The translations under genes and the position numbers were made by a program. A stretch of 64,000 nucleotides of DNA from Thermococcus sp. (lineage in GTDB: Archaea > Methanobacteriota_B > Thermococci > Thermococcales > Thermococcaceae): contig NZ_JACDNS010000002.1 in the NCBI RefSeq assembly GCF_017656495.1, positions 176,660 through 240,659 of the forward strand, written 5' to 3'. Shown piece by piece: positions 50,885 through 60,600 of this stretch (its first letter is position 1; each line of letters opens with the position of its first letter). The notes under the pieces are model-generated. The model was given only the letters and a program-made list of their open reading frames with translations. It had not been told where the DNA came from and ran no database searches.

Positions 50885-51849
50885 AAGAGCTCCTCCAGAT
50901 AAAAGACCTATATGTTAACTTTAGAACCCTTTGGGGAATCGCAAAGGTCCTTAATGGTGTGAATCTGACAATACATAAGGGAGAAGTCTTTGGCCTTGTT
51001 GGAGAAACTGGATGTGGAAAGAGTGTTACTGCACTTAGCATCTTACGACTCTTGCCATCAAATGCAGAGGTTTCTGGTAAAATACTATTCAAGGGGGAAA
51101 ACTTACTTGAGAAATCAGAAGAAGAAATGAGGAAGATAAGGGGCAAAGAAATCTCGATAATCTTCCAAGACCCAATGACCTCTCTAAATCCTCTTTTCAA
51201 AATAAAAGATCAAATGATTGACGTGATAATGCTTCATGAAGGTCTTGAAAAAGAGCGGGCAATTGAGCATGCGAAGAAACTTCTTAAAGCAGTTGGTCTA
51301 CCGGCAGATAGAGTGTTAAATTCTTATCCTCATGAGCTCAGTGGTGGAATGAGACAGAGAGTAATGATTGCAATGGCACTTTCCTCTAATCCATCACTTC
51401 TGATAGCTGATGAACCAACAACAGCTTTGGATGTTACAATTCAAAAGCAAATTCTTGAGTTAATTTTAGACTTGAAAAATCAGTACAACTTCTCGGTTTT
51501 GCTGATAACTCACGATTTAGGAGTCGTTGCTGAAGTATGTGATAGGGTTGGCGTTATGTATGCCGGAAACATAGTGGAAATTGCAGAAACCGAGGAGCTC
51601 TTTGAAAACCCACTTCATCCATACACCAGGGGATTGCTCTCGGTTGTTCCAGACCCAAGACAGAAGAAACCGCTTAAGCCTCTCAGAGGAAGCGTTCCAA
51701 GCTTAATAAATCCGCCAAGTGGATGCAGGTTTCACCCTAGATGTGACCATATGAGGGACATCTGCAAAAAAGCAAAACCTGAACTCATAGAGTATTCTCC
51801 GGGGCATTTTGTTGCTTGTTACCTTTATGGAGGGGATTTAGATGATTAG
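50881..51849 (+). CDS. Peptide-type ABC ATPase, DppD-like
   Basis: A 322-residue ATPase. Walker A GETGCGKSV, signature LSGGMRQRVMIAMAL, Walker B LLIADEPTTALD, H-loop THDLGVVAEVCD. The C-terminal oligopeptide domain has four cysteines in CRFHPRCDHMRDICKK...ACY, which in relatives bind an iron-sulfur cluster. Overlaps both neighbours by 4 and 8 nt. Confidence 0.94.
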   Translation: MKELLQIKDLYVNFRTLWGIAKVLNGVNLTIHKGEVFGLVGETGCGKSVTALSILRLLPSNAEVSGKILFKGENLLEKSEEEMRKIRGKEISIIFQDPMTSLNPLFKIKDQMIDVIMLHEGLEKERAIEHAKKLLKAVGLPADRVLNSYPHELSGGMRQRVMIAMALSSNPSLLIADEPTTALDVTIQKQILELILDLKNQYNFSVLLITHDLGVVAEVCDRVGVMYAGNIVEIAETEELFENPLHPYTRGLLSVVPDPRQKKPLKPLRGSVPSLINPPSGCRFHPRCDHMRDICKKAKPELIEYSPGHFVACYLYGGDLDD

Positions 51850-52801
51850 AGTTGAACATCTCAAAAAGTATTTCCCTGTAACTCAAGGATTCCTGCGAAA
51901 AAAGGTTCTTTGGCTCAAGGCTGTGGATGATGTATCTTTTGAGATTCAAGATGGTGAAACTTTTGGACTCGTGGGCGAGAGCGGAAGTGGTAAATCCACA
52001 ACGGGAAGAACGATTTTGAGATTATATGAGCCAACAGGAGGAAAGGTTTATTTTAATAACATCGAAATCACGGCTTTATCCAAAGAGGAGCTAAAGAGAA
52101 TAAGGCCTAAAATGCAAATAATCTATCAGGATCCCTATTCTTCTCTGAATCCAAGATTAACAATCTTCGACATAATTGCTGAACCATTGAGAGAATATGG
52201 TCATGAGAACATTGAGGACAGGGTTCTTGAACTTCTTGAAGCGGTTGGACTCAGTGAAGAGCATGCAAAGAAGTATCCTGATGAATTGAGCGGTGGACAG
52301 TGTCAGAGGGTGGCAATAGCAAGGGCCCTGGCATTGGATCCAGAGTTCTTAGTTTTAGATGAGCCAACATCAGCTTTAGATGTCTCTGTTCAAGCTCAGG
52401 TTCTCAACCTGTTAGATAGCTTGCAGAAGGAGATGGGTTTGACGTATCTCTTTATTTCCCATGATTTGGGGGTTGTGAGGTATCTGGCAGATAAGGTTGG
52501 TGTTATGTATCTTGGAAACCTTGTTGAAATGGGAACATTAGATCAGGTTTTTGACAATCCCATGCACCCATATACGAGAATGCTCCTAAGTTCAATTCCA
52601 ATTCCAGATCCAAAAGCGAGGTCACTCAAGAAAGGTGTCGTTATTGGAGAAATTCCCAGTCCGCTTAACCCACCAAAAGGTTGTAAATTCCATCCCAGAT
52701 GTCCTTTTTATAAACCCGGGGTCTGTGATGCCAAAGAGCCCGAAATGATTGAAGTTGAAAGAGGACACTTAGTTAAGTGCCACTTTGCAGGTGAGTTATA
52801 A
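51842..52801 (+). CDS. Peptide-type ABC ATPase, DppF-like
   Basis: A 319-residue ATPase partner of DppD. Walker A GESGSGKSTTGRTIL, Q-loop IYQDPYSSLNPR, signature LSGGQCQRVAIARAL, Walker B FLVLDEPTSALD, and a C-terminal FHPRCPFYKPGVCD...KCHF cysteine set. The signature contains Cys in place of the common Gln (GGQCQRV), which is a tolerated change. Its TAA overlaps the ATG of the racemase gene by 1 nt, tying import to catabolism. Confidence 0.94.
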   Translation: MIRVEHLKKYFPVTQGFLRKKVLWLKAVDDVSFEIQDGETFGLVGESGSGKSTTGRTILRLYEPTGGKVYFNNIEITALSKEELKRIRPKMQIIYQDPYSSLNPRLTIFDIIAEPLREYGHENIEDRVLELLEAVGLSEEHAKKYPDELSGGQCQRVAIARALALDPEFLVLDEPTSALDVSVQAQVLNLLDSLQKEMGLTYLFISHDLGVVRYLADKVGVMYLGNLVEMGTLDQVFDNPMHPYTRMLLSSIPIPDPKARSLKKGVVIGEIPSPLNPPKGCKFHPRCPFYKPGVCDAKEPEMIEVERGHLVKCHFAGEL

Positions 52802-53481
52802 TGTTGACGATTTTGGATCCAATAAAGGGGGAAGAGTTCGAGAAAATCGTGAAGGATTACCTAAAGAAATATTTCCCGAAAGATGAGTTCAGAGTCATAA
52901 CACTTAAAGATGGTCCTAAAACTATAGAAAACTTCACCGATAAAACCCTTGCATGCTCAAAAGTTCTAAAAATCCTTGATGAACTTAAAAATTCATCTGC
53001 AATTGTGATAGATTGCTTTGCTGATCCTTGTTTATTTGAACTGAGGGAGAACCTCGATATTCCAGTTTTTGGAGCCGGAGAAACAACGATGCATATCGCA
53101 GCAATGCTCGGGGAATTTTCAGTTATTGGTCCCGGAGATAACTTGATATCATGGACAAGAATGCAGGCAAGGGAATATGGAGTATTTGACAAACTCATAT
53201 CAATCAGGAGAATAAAATTCTCTGTCGAAGATATTTTGGAGAATAGCAGTGAGTTATATGAAGAAACGAAGAAAGCATGCGAAAGAGCTATCGAAGATGG
53301 GGCAGATGTAGTTGTTCTGGGATGTACAGGGTTTAGCGTAATTGCAGAGAATTTAAGAAAAGAGATTTGGGATGAATACAAAGTTCCCGTTTTAGAACCT
53401 CTTTTGACGACTTACTCCATTGCACGCTCCTTGTTTAATATTGTCAAACACGGAAAGAAAGGATTGTTTTCTGGGAGGTGA
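52801..53481 (+). CDS. Asp/Glu/hydantoin racemase family protein (paralog 1)
   Basis: A 226-residue cofactor-independent racemase of the hydantoin racemase branch. The two catalytic cysteines are present in VIDCFADPCLFELRE and VVLGCTGFSVIAENL. The second glycine-rich step (FGAGETTMHIAAMLGEFSVIG) is also typical. It starts at ATG 52801, overlapping the stop of DppF. Would invert the alpha carbon of a hydantoin or acidic amino acid. The stop overlaps the GGGAGGTGA site of the DUF917 gene. Confidence 0.87.
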   Translation: MLTILDPIKGEEFEKIVKDYLKKYFPKDEFRVITLKDGPKTIENFTDKTLACSKVLKILDELKNSSAIVIDCFADPCLFELRENLDIPVFGAGETTMHIAAMLGEFSVIGPGDNLISWTRMQAREYGVFDKLISIRRIKFSVEDILENSSELYEETKKACERAIEDGADVVVLGCTGFSVIAENLRKEIWDEYKVPVLEPLLTTYSIARSLFNIVKHGKKGLFSGR

Positions 53482-53485
53482 AAAG

Positions 53486-54571
53486 ATGAGAGTGCTGACT
53501 GAACAGGACTTAAAAGATCTGATTGAAGGATGCACCGTTTTAGGAACCGGTGGGGGAGGTGAACCAGAAGAAGGATGGGAACTTATTGAAAGGGAGCTAA
53601 AAGCAGGGAGGGAGTTTAAACTAGTTAGTCTAGAAGAAATCCCCGACAATGGTATCGTCCCAATGCCGTATTTCGTAGGCTCTCTTTCTGATGAAAAAGT
53701 GAAATCGGTTTATGAAGAGGGGGAAGCTGTTAGATCCTATAGACTTCTGGAAGAATTTATGAAAAAAGAGTTTGCTGGGGTAATTTCAACAGAACTCGGT
53801 GGTGCAAACACAGCTGTAGCCTTGGCAACAGCCGCAAGACTTGGAAAACCAATAGTTGATGGTGATCCAGCTGGAAGATCTGTTCCAGAATTACAACACA
53901 CGACTTATTATATTGTTGGAATTAATATTGCTCCATTTTCAGTTGTTACACCATTCGGGGATGAGATGATTGTTTCAAAGGTTAAAGATGACTTTCAAGC
54001 AGAGAAAATTGTGAGATCGATAGCAGCATCTCTAAGAACAAATGTTGGAGTTACATCACACCCAATTCGGGGAAAAGAGTTGAGAAACTCTGTTGTGAAA
54101 AATGCAATAAGTTATGCCTTATCACTTGGTAGAGCCCTTAGGACAGCAAGAGAAGAAGGGGCAGATCCCATAAACGCCTTACTCAAAGCGGGTAATGGAT
54201 TCCTATTGTTCAAGGGAATTGCCGTGAAATCAACATGGGAAGACAAAAATGGTTTCACAATAGGCGAATTTGAACTTGAGGGAGTTGAAGAATTTAAGGG
54301 GGAAACTTATAGGGTATGGTTCAAAAATGAGAACTTAATATCATGGAGAAACGGCGAAATTGATGTAACCATACCAGATTTGATTTCAGCCCTGACTCCC
54401 GAAGGATACCCAGTAACGAATCCACACGTCAAAGAAGGAAAGGAATACATTGTTGTTGGTTTCCCTGCTCCAGAGCTTTGGAGGACTCCAAAAGGTCTCG
54501 AGGTGTTTGGACCAGCTTATCTCGGTTTGAACATTCCCTACACTCCAATTGAAAAGAAGTTCTCTCGGTGA
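53486..54571 (+). CDS. DUF917 family protein
   Basis: A 361-residue cytoplasmic protein. The start ATG 53486 follows GGGAGGTGA. N-terminal GCTVLGTGGGGEPEEGWELI and the segment VISTELGGANTAVALATAARLGKPIVDGDPAGRSVPELQ are the DUF917 signature (also named for S-methyl-thiohydantoin desulfurase). Relatives are linked with hydantoinase genes and thiohydantoin metabolism. Placed between two hydantoin racemase paralogs and after a peptide-type importer, so action on a hydantoin or cyclic ureide-like ring is a fair inference. Active residues are not established. Confidence 0.85.
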   Translation: MRVLTEQDLKDLIEGCTVLGTGGGGEPEEGWELIERELKAGREFKLVSLEEIPDNGIVPMPYFVGSLSDEKVKSVYEEGEAVRSYRLLEEFMKKEFAGVISTELGGANTAVALATAARLGKPIVDGDPAGRSVPELQHTTYYIVGINIAPFSVVTPFGDEMIVSKVKDDFQAEKIVRSIAASLRTNVGVTSHPIRGKELRNSVVKNAISYALSLGRALRTAREEGADPINALLKAGNGFLLFKGIAVKSTWEDKNGFTIGEFELEGVEEFKGETYRVWFKNENLISWRNGEIDVTIPDLISALTPEGYPVTNPHVKEGKEYIVVGFPAPELWRTPKGLEVFGPAYLGLNIPYTPIEKKFSR

Positions 54572-54602
54572 TTTCTATATTATTTTTTGTAAGGTGCTGA
54601 CA

Positions 54603-55280
54603 ATGAAAATTTTGGTAATAAACCCGGTTGGGACGGATGTATGGAATGAGAGTGACAAGAAAATTTATGAAAGCTTTGCCTCGGGAGATACTAAAATTGA
54701 CATTGTAAGCTTGGAAGATGGTCCGATTTCTATAGAAACAAGGTACTCTGAAGCTATTGCAATTCCAAAGATAGTTAAGCTTGCATTGGAGCTTCATGAG
54801 GAGTATGACGCTATTATCGTGAATTGTTGTGCAGACCCTGCCGTTGACGTTCTGAGGACGTTGCTTGATAAACCGGTAATAGGGCCTTGTGAGGCATCAC
54901 TTGCACTTGCATCACTCCTTGGAAAGAAACTAGCCATAGTTACCGTCTCAAAAACTGGGATTCCCATATTTGAAGAGCTTGTTTTGAAATACAAGTTTGA
55001 TAAACTCGTTACATCAATTAGGGCGATAGGGCTTTCAGTCCCAGAAATTGATAAAGATTTGGAGAGAACCAAGGCATTACTTATCAAAGAGTGCAAAAAA
55101 GCTGAAGAAGAAGGAGCAGAGGTCGTTCTTCTTGGATGTACTGGATTTGCTGGGCTTGCAAAGGAGATTGAACAAGAAGTTGGTATCCCAGTAATTGACC
55201 CCGTTGGGGCTGCAATTAAAGTTGCAGAGGCTCTTGTATCCTTAGGCTTAATGCACAGCAGAAAGAGATATTTTGGTTAA
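54603..55280 (+). CDS. Asp/Glu/hydantoin racemase family protein (paralog 2)
   Basis: A 225-residue racemase with both cysteines: IIVNCCADPAVDVLRTLL (two adjacent Cys) and VVLLGCTGFAGLAKEI. It begins MKILVINPVGT, the standard start of the hydantoin racemase branch, more canonical than paralog 1. ATG 54603 follows AAGGTGCTG. 31 nt separate it from the DUF917 gene. The two paralogs are only moderately similar, so they may act on different substrates or pair as a heteromer. Confidence 0.87.
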   Translation: MKILVINPVGTDVWNESDKKIYESFASGDTKIDIVSLEDGPISIETRYSEAIAIPKIVKLALELHEEYDAIIVNCCADPAVDVLRTLLDKPVIGPCEASLALASLLGKKLAIVTVSKTGIPIFEELVLKYKFDKLVTSIRAIGLSVPEIDKDLERTKALLIKECKKAEEEGAEVVLLGCTGFAGLAKEIEQEVGIPVIDPVGAAIKVAEALVSLGLMHSRKRYFG

Positions 55281-55292
55281 TGGTGGTGTAGA

Positions 55293-56345
55293 ATGCCCGG
55301 CTTATACTCTGCTGAAGTTTTAGAAAGCGCTCATAAACTCTTGAAAGAGATAATGAAAGTTCAACAAGGTGAAACTGTGGCAATTACAGCTGATACCGGA
55401 AGTGATTGGCAAGTTATTGAGGCAACAGTTCAGGCGGCAAAGCTTCTGAAGGCAAAGCCTTTACTCCTGTGGTATCCCATGCCCCCTCATGTAGGAAAAG
55501 CTGCAGACCCTTATCTGCCAATGAAACCACTGGAGGCGGCGTTAAAGAACGCTGATGTATGGGTAGAATTCAACAAAAGCTGGCTTTTATATTCAACGCC
55601 ATGGGATAGGGTTATGGAACAAGGAACGGTTAGGTATATCTGTCTTGTTGGCATGGACTCAGAGATGCTTGTAAGAACTATAGGCAGAATAAATATCCCA
55701 AAACTGCTTGAATTTCAAGCACTTCTCGCTGAAATTACTAGAGAAAGCAGAAAAATGCGAATAACCACTCCAGCAGGAACTGATGTTGAGTTTGAAAATG
55801 ACCCAGAGAGACCGATTTTTACAGAAGGAGACGTAAAAGGGCCAGGGGATTACATGCTGGTGGGACAAGTGGATTGGGCCCCAATTGAAGAAACAATTAA
55901 TGGGGCTATTGTATTCGATGGCTCTGTATGGCCTCCACAGGAACTTGGGATTTTGAAGAATCCAATTGTGCTGGAAGTTGAGAATGGGACAGTTACGAAA
56001 ATAAGGGGTGGATGGGAGGCGAAGAGATTTGAAAGATGGCTGAAAAGCTTTAATGACCCAAACATGTTCCGGATTGCTCATTTGTCTTACGGATGCAATC
56101 CGGGGGCAAAGTTAACTGGCAACATCTTGGAGGATGAGAGGGTATGGGGAGTTGTGGAATGGGGTCTTGGAAATCAAGCGGAGAGCTTTAAGGGAAAAGT
56201 TGGCTCTGCAAAAAGTCATACTGATGGGATATGTTTGAACGCAACAGTTAAGGGAGATGGGGGGTATATTCTAAAAGACGGAGAATACGTGCATCCAAAA
56301 CTGAAGAAGCTTGTGGAGGATCTGATAGATTCGACAACTGTATAA
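55293..56345 (+). CDS. M29-type aminopeptidase
   Basis: A 350-residue metallopeptidase of the thermophilic aminopeptidase family M29. Seen: the N-terminal part LKEIMKVQQGETVAITADTGSDWQVIEATVQAAKLL, the metal-binding EETINGAIVFDGS segment, NPGAKLTGNILEDERVWGVVEWGLG, and the closing SHTDGICLNATV with His and Asp ligands. ATG follows GGTGGTG. Last gene of the importer operon; it would release single amino acids or open an amide of the imported compound. Some of the usual metal residues are in slightly altered context, so substrate range may differ. Confidence 0.82.
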   Translation: MPGLYSAEVLESAHKLLKEIMKVQQGETVAITADTGSDWQVIEATVQAAKLLKAKPLLLWYPMPPHVGKAADPYLPMKPLEAALKNADVWVEFNKSWLLYSTPWDRVMEQGTVRYICLVGMDSEMLVRTIGRINIPKLLEFQALLAEITRESRKMRITTPAGTDVEFENDPERPIFTEGDVKGPGDYMLVGQVDWAPIEETINGAIVFDGSVWPPQELGILKNPIVLEVENGTVTKIRGGWEAKRFERWLKSFNDPNMFRIAHLSYGCNPGAKLTGNILEDERVWGVVEWGLGNQAESFKGKVGSAKSHTDGICLNATVKGDGGYILKDGEYVHPKLKKLVEDLIDSTTV

Positions 56346-56402
56346 AGCTGTGTTGACGTTTGTAGAAAAATTTAAATATTCTTTTTCTTCTAACTCTTCT
56401 CC

Positions 56403-57098
56403 ATGGAGGCAGAAAGGACATATCAGTTAGGATTCAAATCAAAGGTTTTTAGTAAAATTGAAAACAGAATTAGCAAGCGTGAATTAGTTAGAAAGCTTTG
56501 GCACATTTCTCCCGGCATTTTAGGAGCACCAATAATACTTTTCACACCGAAGTATGTTACTCTTTTCGTTGTATGGTTCTGGGCAGTGATTTACACTCTC
56601 CAACACCTTAAGCTGAGAAGGGGGTGGAAGATCAAAGTTCCAGTCGCTGATATCTCTTATAGACAGATGGCGAGAGAAGATGAACTCAGAGGGAACCACT
56701 ACATGGGGAGCTTTCTCTTTTGGGTGACTATGGGAATGATATGCACGGTTTTCCCAAAGCTTATAGCTTTGGCGGCTCTCTGGGTTTCCACGTTTGGTGA
56801 CTGCTTCAACGCTATTGTTGGGCAGGCAATTGGCGGAGTTAGAATCCCGTGGAACAAGAATAAAACAGTAATCGGCAGCTTAACGATGTTTGTTGTGTCA
56901 ATCTTTGCATTGATAGCTGCCCACAAGGTGCTTGGGGCTTCTTATGGGCTTGGACTCTTGGCATTTGTTGCCTCAGTTGCTGCGTTCATGGAGAGCCTGC
57001 CGATTTACTCCGCTTGGGATGAGTTCACAGTTCCAATGAGCACCGCAATTCTGCTGTGGCTGTTCTATGGTGGGGAGCTGTTGAGTGTGGTGTGGTGA
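56403..57098 (+). CDS. SEC59/DGK1/VTE5-like CTP-dependent lipid kinase or cytidylyltransferase
   Basis: A 231-residue membrane protein with about six helices. GDCFNAIVGQAIGGVRIPWNKNKTVIGSLTMF corresponds to the CTP/metal-binding loop (GD-x-A-A-x-x-G-x-x-x-G-K) of dolichol kinase and phosphatidate cytidylyltransferase relatives. Likely phosphorylates or activates a polyprenol or archaeal lipid. ATG 56403 lies about 28 nt from the TATA-like AATTTAAATATT (56369-56380), so leaderless translation is likely. T-runs follow the stop. Confidence 0.8.
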   Translation: MEAERTYQLGFKSKVFSKIENRISKRELVRKLWHISPGILGAPIILFTPKYVTLFVVWFWAVIYTLQHLKLRRGWKIKVPVADISYRQMAREDELRGNHYMGSFLFWVTMGMICTVFPKLIALAALWVSTFGDCFNAIVGQAIGGVRIPWNKNKTVIGSLTMFVVSIFALIAAHKVLGASYGLGLLAFVASVAAFMESLPIYSAWDEFTVPMSTAILLWLFYGGELLSVVW

Positions 57099-57102
57099 TA
57101 AG

Positions 57103-57118
57103 TTTTTTAGCTCTTTTT
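57103..57118 (+). terminator. Double T-run terminator
   Basis: Two runs of six T (57103-57108 and 57113-57118) directly after the TGA of the SEC59-like gene, the usual archaeal termination signal. Confidence 0.6.
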
Positions 57119-57245
57119 TGAAGTTATTTCATTAATGAATAAATCCTATACTTGACATATTTTGGATATCGTAAGTGATAAATACAAGTTTTGACAAATT
57201 TGTTTTGTCTATTCTTTAAATCAGAGTTACGGAGGAGGGGATGTT

Positions 57246-57455
57246 ATGGGTAGGGAAGCTTCTGAGTTGAGAGCGTTGTTGAAAATGATTAGGGACTTTG
57301 GTGGTAGTGCTTCTTGGCCAGTGCTTGTGAATAACTGTAGCAAACATGGAATTCCACTTCTTGACTTGAAGCCCTTGCTGGAGATTGCCAAACAGAGAGG
57401 CCTCATCAAAGAAGAGGCTGGGATTTATACTTTGGTTAGAGTTGTGAGGCATTGA
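57246..57455 (+). CDS. Small winged-helix-like hypothetical protein
   Basis: A 69-residue protein with three helices and a beta end: LRALLKMIRDFGGSASWPVLVNNCSKHGIPLLDLKPLLEIAKQRGLIKEEAGIYTLVRVV. This looks like a small winged helix that could bind DNA. ATG 57246 follows GGAGGAGGGG. It stands alone just before the restriction enzyme and could be its controller, but no binding site links them. Confidence 0.65.
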   Translation: MGREASELRALLKMIRDFGGSASWPVLVNNCSKHGIPLLDLKPLLEIAKQRGLIKEEAGIYTLVRVVRH

Positions 57456-57507
57456 TTTGATATTTCTTTAGGTTTTAAGAGGTTGTACACATGTGATTAT
57501 AATTTAA

Positions 57508-57525
57508 ATTTCTACATTTAGAAAT
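57508..57525. promoter_or_regulatory. Inverted repeat in the restriction enzyme promoter
   Basis: Arms ATTTCT (57508-57513) and AGAAAT (57520-57525), spacer ACATTT, directly after the TATA-like AATTTAAATTT (57501-57511). A possible operator for the nuclease-methyltransferase gene. Confidence 0.4.
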
Positions 57526-57540
57526 CTTTGTGCCAGTGTC

Positions 57541-57612
57541 ATGGATTTTGGGCGGTTATTACCAGAAGAATTGGGAGAAAATTTTATTTGGAGGTCTATT
57601 TTACTATTTTAG
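57541..57612 (+). CDS. Possible 23-residue leader ORF before restriction enzyme
   Basis: ATG 57541 is about 35 nt from the centre of the TATA-like AATTTAAATTT. The ORF MDFGRLLPEELGENFIWRSI then LLF ends at TAG 57610-57612, which overlaps the GGGTGAG ribosome binding site of the restriction gene. A coupled leader peptide is possible; chance is not excluded at this size. Confidence 0.25.
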   Translation: MDFGRLLPEELGENFIWRSILLF

Positions 57613-57626
57613 GGTGAGTGTCTAAG

Positions 57627-60600
57627 ATGATACCAACTAAACCTGGTATATTGAGGGGATATGCCAAAGCTGTTAAAAAAATTTATGAAAGTGGGGATGC
57701 TACCGAGTATTCATACAGAAAACCTCTGCAATCGCTTCTTGAGGCTCTTATTCCGAAAGAGTACAATGTTGTAATTATTCACGAATCAAAAAGAGAGACC
57801 TTCGGAGCCCCAGACTTCAAAATCACAACTCCAACCATGATTGTCGGTTACATTGAAACGAAGAAACCAGAGATAAATCTGGATAAGCTCCCAAAACGCG
57901 ACAAACATCAGGTTTTAAGGTATCGTGAGAGACTTGAGAACTTCCTTCTAACAAATTATAAAGATTTTATTCTTTATCAAGATGGTGAGGAAGTTGCTGG
58001 CGTTACACTCCTTGATGACAACTTTAATCTTATCGAAAGGAATATTGAGAAGTTTAATCATCTTCTTGAACGGTTTTTGAGTAAGACTACTCCAAAAATA
58101 AAGACTCCTGAGGAACTTGCGTTATTCTTGGCCAAGAGGGCGAGAATCCTGAAGGATGTTGTTCTTGAGAATATGGATGATAATGAGAATTTGATGGATC
58201 TTTACAAGGCGTTTAAGGAGCATTTAATCAGCACTATGAGTAAAACTGAATTTGCCGATGCTTATGCTCAGACAATTGTGTATGGTCTTTTTATGGCTCG
58301 TTTCACGCTTAAGGAGCCTTTGAACAGGTACAATGTTGTTTTTAAGGGTATTCCTAAATCCTTAAAGGTTGTACATGAGATTTTCAAGCACATAACGTCT
58401 GAGCTTCCAGACTATTTGGAATGGATTATTGAGGAGCTTATTGCGGTGCTCAATAATGTTGATGTTGAATCAATAAAGGAGAAATTCCGTTTTGGGGTTA
58501 ATGGTTCAGATCCGTTTCTTCACTTCTATGAAGACTTTCTTGCAGCGTACAATCCCGAGTTGAGGCAATCCAGAGGTGTCTATTACACTCCAATTCCAAT
58601 TGTTGAATTCATAGTCAACTCTGTTGATGAGTTGTTGAAAGATAAGTTCAACAAAAGACTGCATGATAATGACGTCACGATATTGGATCCTGCTGTTGGG
58701 ACAGGAACGTTCCTTGGTGTCGTTCTAGACAGAATTCACAGGAATGTTAGGGGAACCTTGTTTCATGTTTATCTAAAGGAGCGGTTAATCAATAATATTT
58801 ATGGATTTGAAATCCTGATTTCACCCTATCTGGCTGCACATCTTAAGCTTTCGATGATTTTAGACCAATGGGGGATACAGCTGGATGATAATGAGCGTTT
58901 CAAGATATTTCTTACAGATACGTTGAGCTTAACTCGTCCACCCGGACAAGCCGGTTTATTCGAAAAGTACTTGGAGGAAGAGAGCACCCAAGCAGATGAA
59001 GTTAAAACAAAGACGAGGATTTTTGTAATCATTGGTAATCCTCCGTATGATGTCAAGCTGAGTAGTGAATGGATTGCTGGGCTTATGGTGGATTATCTGC
59101 AAGGTTTGGGAGTTGAGAAGGAAAGAGCAAAGAATTCCCTTCAGGATGATTATGTAAAATTTATTCGTTTTGCCCAATGGAAAATTGAACAAGCGGGGAA
59201 GGGGATTATCGGCTTTATCACAAACAATTCGTATTTAGATGGTCTTGTTCATAGGAGGATGAGGCAAAGTTTGATGGAAAGTTTTGATGAAATTTACATT
59301 TTAAACCTTCATGGTAACAAAAGAAGAGGAGAAACTGATGAGAACGTTTTTGACATTCAACAGGGGGTTTCAATAGTCTTTTTTGTTAAGCTCAAAGAAG
59401 GAAAGCACAAGGCTGAAAACTGCAAGGTTTATTATTACTCAATTGTTCATGATGCTGGTAAAGTAACAAGGTATGAGAAATATGAATTCCTAAGGTCTAA
59501 TACTGTTCGGGGAATAAGGTGGAGGAAGCTGACACCAGAAGACCCATATTACTTCTTTGTTCCAAAAGACTTGAGTTTGGGGGAGGAATATGGTAAGTTT
59601 CCTAAATTGGATGAGATTTTCCTTGACAGAAACTATGGGATAATAACGGCAAATGATTCTGCAACACTTGCATTTACTAGACGTGAAATGGAGCAAAGAA
59701 TCAGGGATCTTTTGTCATTGCCTGAACAGCAGTTTAAAAACAAGTATGGAGTTAAGGATAAAAACACGTGGACTGTCAAGCAGGCAAAAGATGCAGTTTC
59801 TGAAGATTTAAAGAAAAATTTCAACGGAAATTTACAAGCAATGTTGGACTTGCGTTTACAACAAATTCTTTATCGTCCGTTTGACATTAGATGGACGTAT
59901 TATCTACCCAAGTCGGATGGATTTTTTAGAAGGCCAGTATTTAACATCATGAAACATATGATCCTTGGAGAAAACATAGGGCTTGTTACAGGTAGAATTG
60001 TGAAAAAAGGGGAGTTTAAGCATGTATTTGTTACAAAGCTCCCAATTGAATTTAGTGTTTTGTCGACAACTACAAGTGAAGTTGGGTATCTGTTCCCGCT
60101 TTACAAATATGTTAAGAATAAATTAACTGGCAAACTTGAGAAAACTCCTAACATTAAGCCTGAGTTTATTAAACTGCTCAAAGAAAAATACAATGCAACC
60201 CCAGAGGACTTTCTCTACTACGCTTATGCTGTCTTGCATGATCCTAAGTACAGGAAACGCTACGCTGAGTTCCTTAAGATTGACTTTCCAAGAATACCGT
60301 TGTATGACAAGAAGACTTTTGAGAAATACAAAAAGATTGGAAAAGAACTTGTTGAACTGCACTTAATGAAAAGGAGTATTCCAGTAGACATAGGGGATAA
60401 GATTGAGGGTGACAATCTTGAAGTGGAAAAAGTCAAGTATGACAAGAAAAAGCAAGGTGTATGGATTAATAAAACTACAATTCTCCTTGAAATTCCTGAG
60501 GAAGTCTGGAATTACACTATTGGTGGCTACAGAGTCATTGAAAAATATCTCAAGGGTAGGAAAGGAAGAACGCTCACAATTGATGAGCTTGAGCATATCT

